A DNA stretch of 64,000 nucleotides from NCBI GenBank assembly GCA_028281495.1, contig JANQJU010000004.1, positions 55,618 through 119,617 on the forward strand. The letters are read 5' to 3'. Shown in pieces: positions 62,585-64,000 of this stretch (position 1 is the first letter of the stretch; the number at the start of each line of letters is the position of its first letter). The DNA comes from SAR324 cluster bacterium (GTDB lineage: Bacteria; SAR324; NAC60-12). Made by a program: the position numbers and the translations under genes. The notes beneath the pieces were generated by a model that was not told where the DNA came from, did not search any database, and was given only the letters and a program-made list of their open reading frames with translations.

Positions 62585-63799
62585 TCACGAAGCATCTCTT
62601 GGAAAAAACAGCGGACGACGCGGCATAAACTGGAAGTCGGTTTCCAGCTGAGTGGGAACGATCAATTGTATCTCTGTCGTATCCTCGGTGTGGCAAATGG
62701 CGATTTTTCGAGATGTGTCAAAAAACAGAGACGATTTGTAGGACACCGGAATGCCCGCCTCCACGACCTCAATATCTTCCGAACGAAAAGCCAACCAATA
62801 GTCTCCATCGGCTTGATCCACTTCCACACCATAAGGCTCGGTTTTTCCTTTTTTGATCGCGAGTGGAATGGTGTTGAGTCCTTGGCGAGACAGCAGAGCC
62901 ATTGCCTCCAGACTGACCGGTTGATCATACACGTGCCACTTTTCTCCAAATTGAATCAGAGCGCCTTGGTGCATCACAGCGAGATAATCACTCATCACCA
63001 ACGCTTCTTCAGGGTCATGAAAGGTGATCAAGGTGGTCTTTCCCAACTCCTTGATGAGATTCTGCAAAAAGGGTCGCATCTGCAAACGCTGGGCAGCATC
63101 TAAGTTGGCTAGCGGTTCATCCATCAACAACAAATCAAATTCTTTGTTTGTACTATGCGCCAAAGACACCAGTTGTTTGAACCCTTGGGAAAGTTGGCTG
63201 GGCATCTGATCCAAAATTTTCTCATCAATCCCCAAGTCATGAATATGCCGATCCGTTGTATGCTGGATCTGCCCTTTAGACATCTTGGTAAATTGTAAAG
63301 GAAACTCGATGTTTTTCTGCGTGTTCATATGAGGAAACAGCACTTGGTTTTCAAAAACAAACCCCACCTTGCGGTCGGCAACAGGTTGATTATGAATCGC
63401 CTGTTCATTCAGATAGATGGAACCTTGTGTTAACTCCTGTAACCCGGCAATAGCCCGTAAAATCAAGGTTTTCCCAGAACCCGATCCACCCAAGATGCCC
63501 ACAACTTTCCCCGTCGGTACCTCAAAGTTGATATCTCGGATATGGAAATCACCGAGATCCAAACTCAATTGATGGACAGCCAAACGGGACGGAGTCCCAT
63601 TTTTTCCATTCAGCGTCTTTGCAAATTCTTGCTTTTGTTCCTGAATGAACCGGAGCACATCGGAATACATAATCCGCATCGACCCTCCTACTTTGAAGGA
63701 GGGCAATCGTCCATTGTTCACCAATCCATACACAACTTGGGTCGAGATATTAAAAAACTCGGCCACTTCTTTGATGTTCATCACTCGTTCTTGTTCCAT
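62585..63799 (-). CDS. Excisionase-type HTH fused to ABC transporter ATPase
   Basis: Protein of 404 residues. Residues about 5-55 form an HTH_17/excisionase-like DNA-binding domain (MNIKEVAEFFNISTQVVYGL, FKVGGSMRIMYSDV). After a linker, residues about 75-290 are an ABC ATPase of the sugar/sulfate/polyamine importer type: Walker A GGSGSGKT, Walker B LLLMDEPLANLDA and H-loop ITFHDPEEAL. The signature reads LSQGFKQ instead of LSGGQ, and the Q-loop has Glu (VFENQVLFPHM). A TOBE-like end follows. ATG 63799 has AGGAGGTG. No permease or binding protein is in view; it may be a regulator, or part of a transporter lying beyond the window. Confidence 0.85.
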   Translation of the reverse strand: MEQERVMNIKEVAEFFNISTQVVYGLVNNGRLPSFKVGGSMRIMYSDVLRFIQEQKQEFAKTLNGKNGTPSRLAVHQLSLDLGDFHIRDINFEVPTGKVVGILGGSGSGKTLILRAIAGLQELTQGSIYLNEQAIHNQPVADRKVGFVFENQVLFPHMNTQKNIEFPLQFTKMSKGQIQHTTDRHIHDLGIDEKILDQMPSQLSQGFKQLVSLAHSTNKEFDLLLMDEPLANLDAAQRLQMRPFLQNLIKELGKTTLITFHDPEEALVMSDYLAVMHQGALIQFGEKWHVYDQPVSLEAMALLSRQGLNTIPLAIKKGKTEPYGVEVDQADGDYWLAFRSEDIEVVEAGIPVSYKSSLFFDTSRKIAICHTEDTTEIQLIVPTQLETDFQFMPRRPLFFPRDAS

Positions 63800-64000
63800 A
63801 GCCACCTCCTGCAACATTGATTGGGATCATTGTGTTGAGAAAAAATAATGACTTATATTAAAACATATAAAAATAATTAAATAAATTATAATTTATGATT
63901 AAATCATAAAATTTAATAAAATATAAAATGATATAATATCAAATCAATTTCCTTGTTCTGACACAGACGAGGTTATTGGGTTGGGACAGTGGTTGGGTAA
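63800..64000. other. A/T-rich upstream region at the window end
   Basis: Very A/T-rich from 63840 to 63945, upstream of the HTH-ABC gene, as expected of a promoter. No gene or repeat is recognised. Confidence 0.3.

Overview
The window is chromosomal DNA of a Gram-negative bacterium. Evidence is an LptC-type LPS export protein, TolC and membrane-fusion proteins, an AsmA-like DUF748 giant, a FadL/PorV-like outer-membrane protein, dTDP-sugar synthesis genes, lipoproteins and many periplasmic solute-binding proteins. Base composition is intermediate and starts are often TTG or GTG behind strong Shine-Dalgarno (SD) sites. No rRNA, tRNA, integrase, transposase or CRISPR array was found. Phylum cannot be fixed from the sequence; a deltaproteobacterium-like or SAR324-like lineage is a guess only.

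Layout. Positions 1-16,993 are mostly housekeeping: YcgN, a 2198-residue DUF748 protein, a CbpA-like J protein, MurF, a receiver-kinase, an ECF sigma/anti-sigma/bactofilin-like operon, and a purF-trm112-lptC operon. Positions 17,000-22,700 hold an unusual substrate-binding-domain/TolC fusion, a membrane-fusion lipoprotein with no pump, YceI and a CcoP-like dihaem cytochrome. Positions 22,700-31,000 carry a LacI regulator with a paired operator, three solute-binding proteins without permeases (TRAP type, amino-acid type, PotD type), a phosphotransferase and a large hybrid sensor kinase. Positions 31,000-43,400 contain a lipase-like lipoprotein, arsM, a DUF4143-type ATPase, a Sel1-repeat membrane protein, trpD, ppa, DUF58 and MoxR genes, a histone-deacetylase homologue and an archaeal-type IMP cyclohydrolase. 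Positions 43,400-49,900 contain ggt, rmlB, rmlA, a glycosyltransferase and a cyclic-nucleotide-binding protein.

Positions 50,000-60,600 look like a defence island. First comes an A/T-rich three-gene operon ending in a KGGVGR-motif ParA-like ATPase. After one outer-membrane protein gene come two NACHT NTPases flanking an HNH nuclease gene. The first NACHT protein is fused at its C-terminus to an ABC/SMC-type ATPase resembling PtuA, and the following HNH protein resembles PtuB, so it reads as an NLR-like NACHT module joined to a Septu effector pair. The second NACHT protein shares the NTPase module (about 34 differences over about 355 residues by hand alignment) but has a different C-terminus with a hexanucleotide-repeat tract. 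This is the best candidate for an undescribed system.

The last 3.4 kb hold a small membrane protein, a frameshifted SDR/DUF2867 oxidoreductase and an excisionase-type HTH fused to an ABC ATPase. Throughout the window, several intergenic gaps hold short direct-repeat arrays (16, 16, 17 and 22 bp units), each locus with its own unit sequence.
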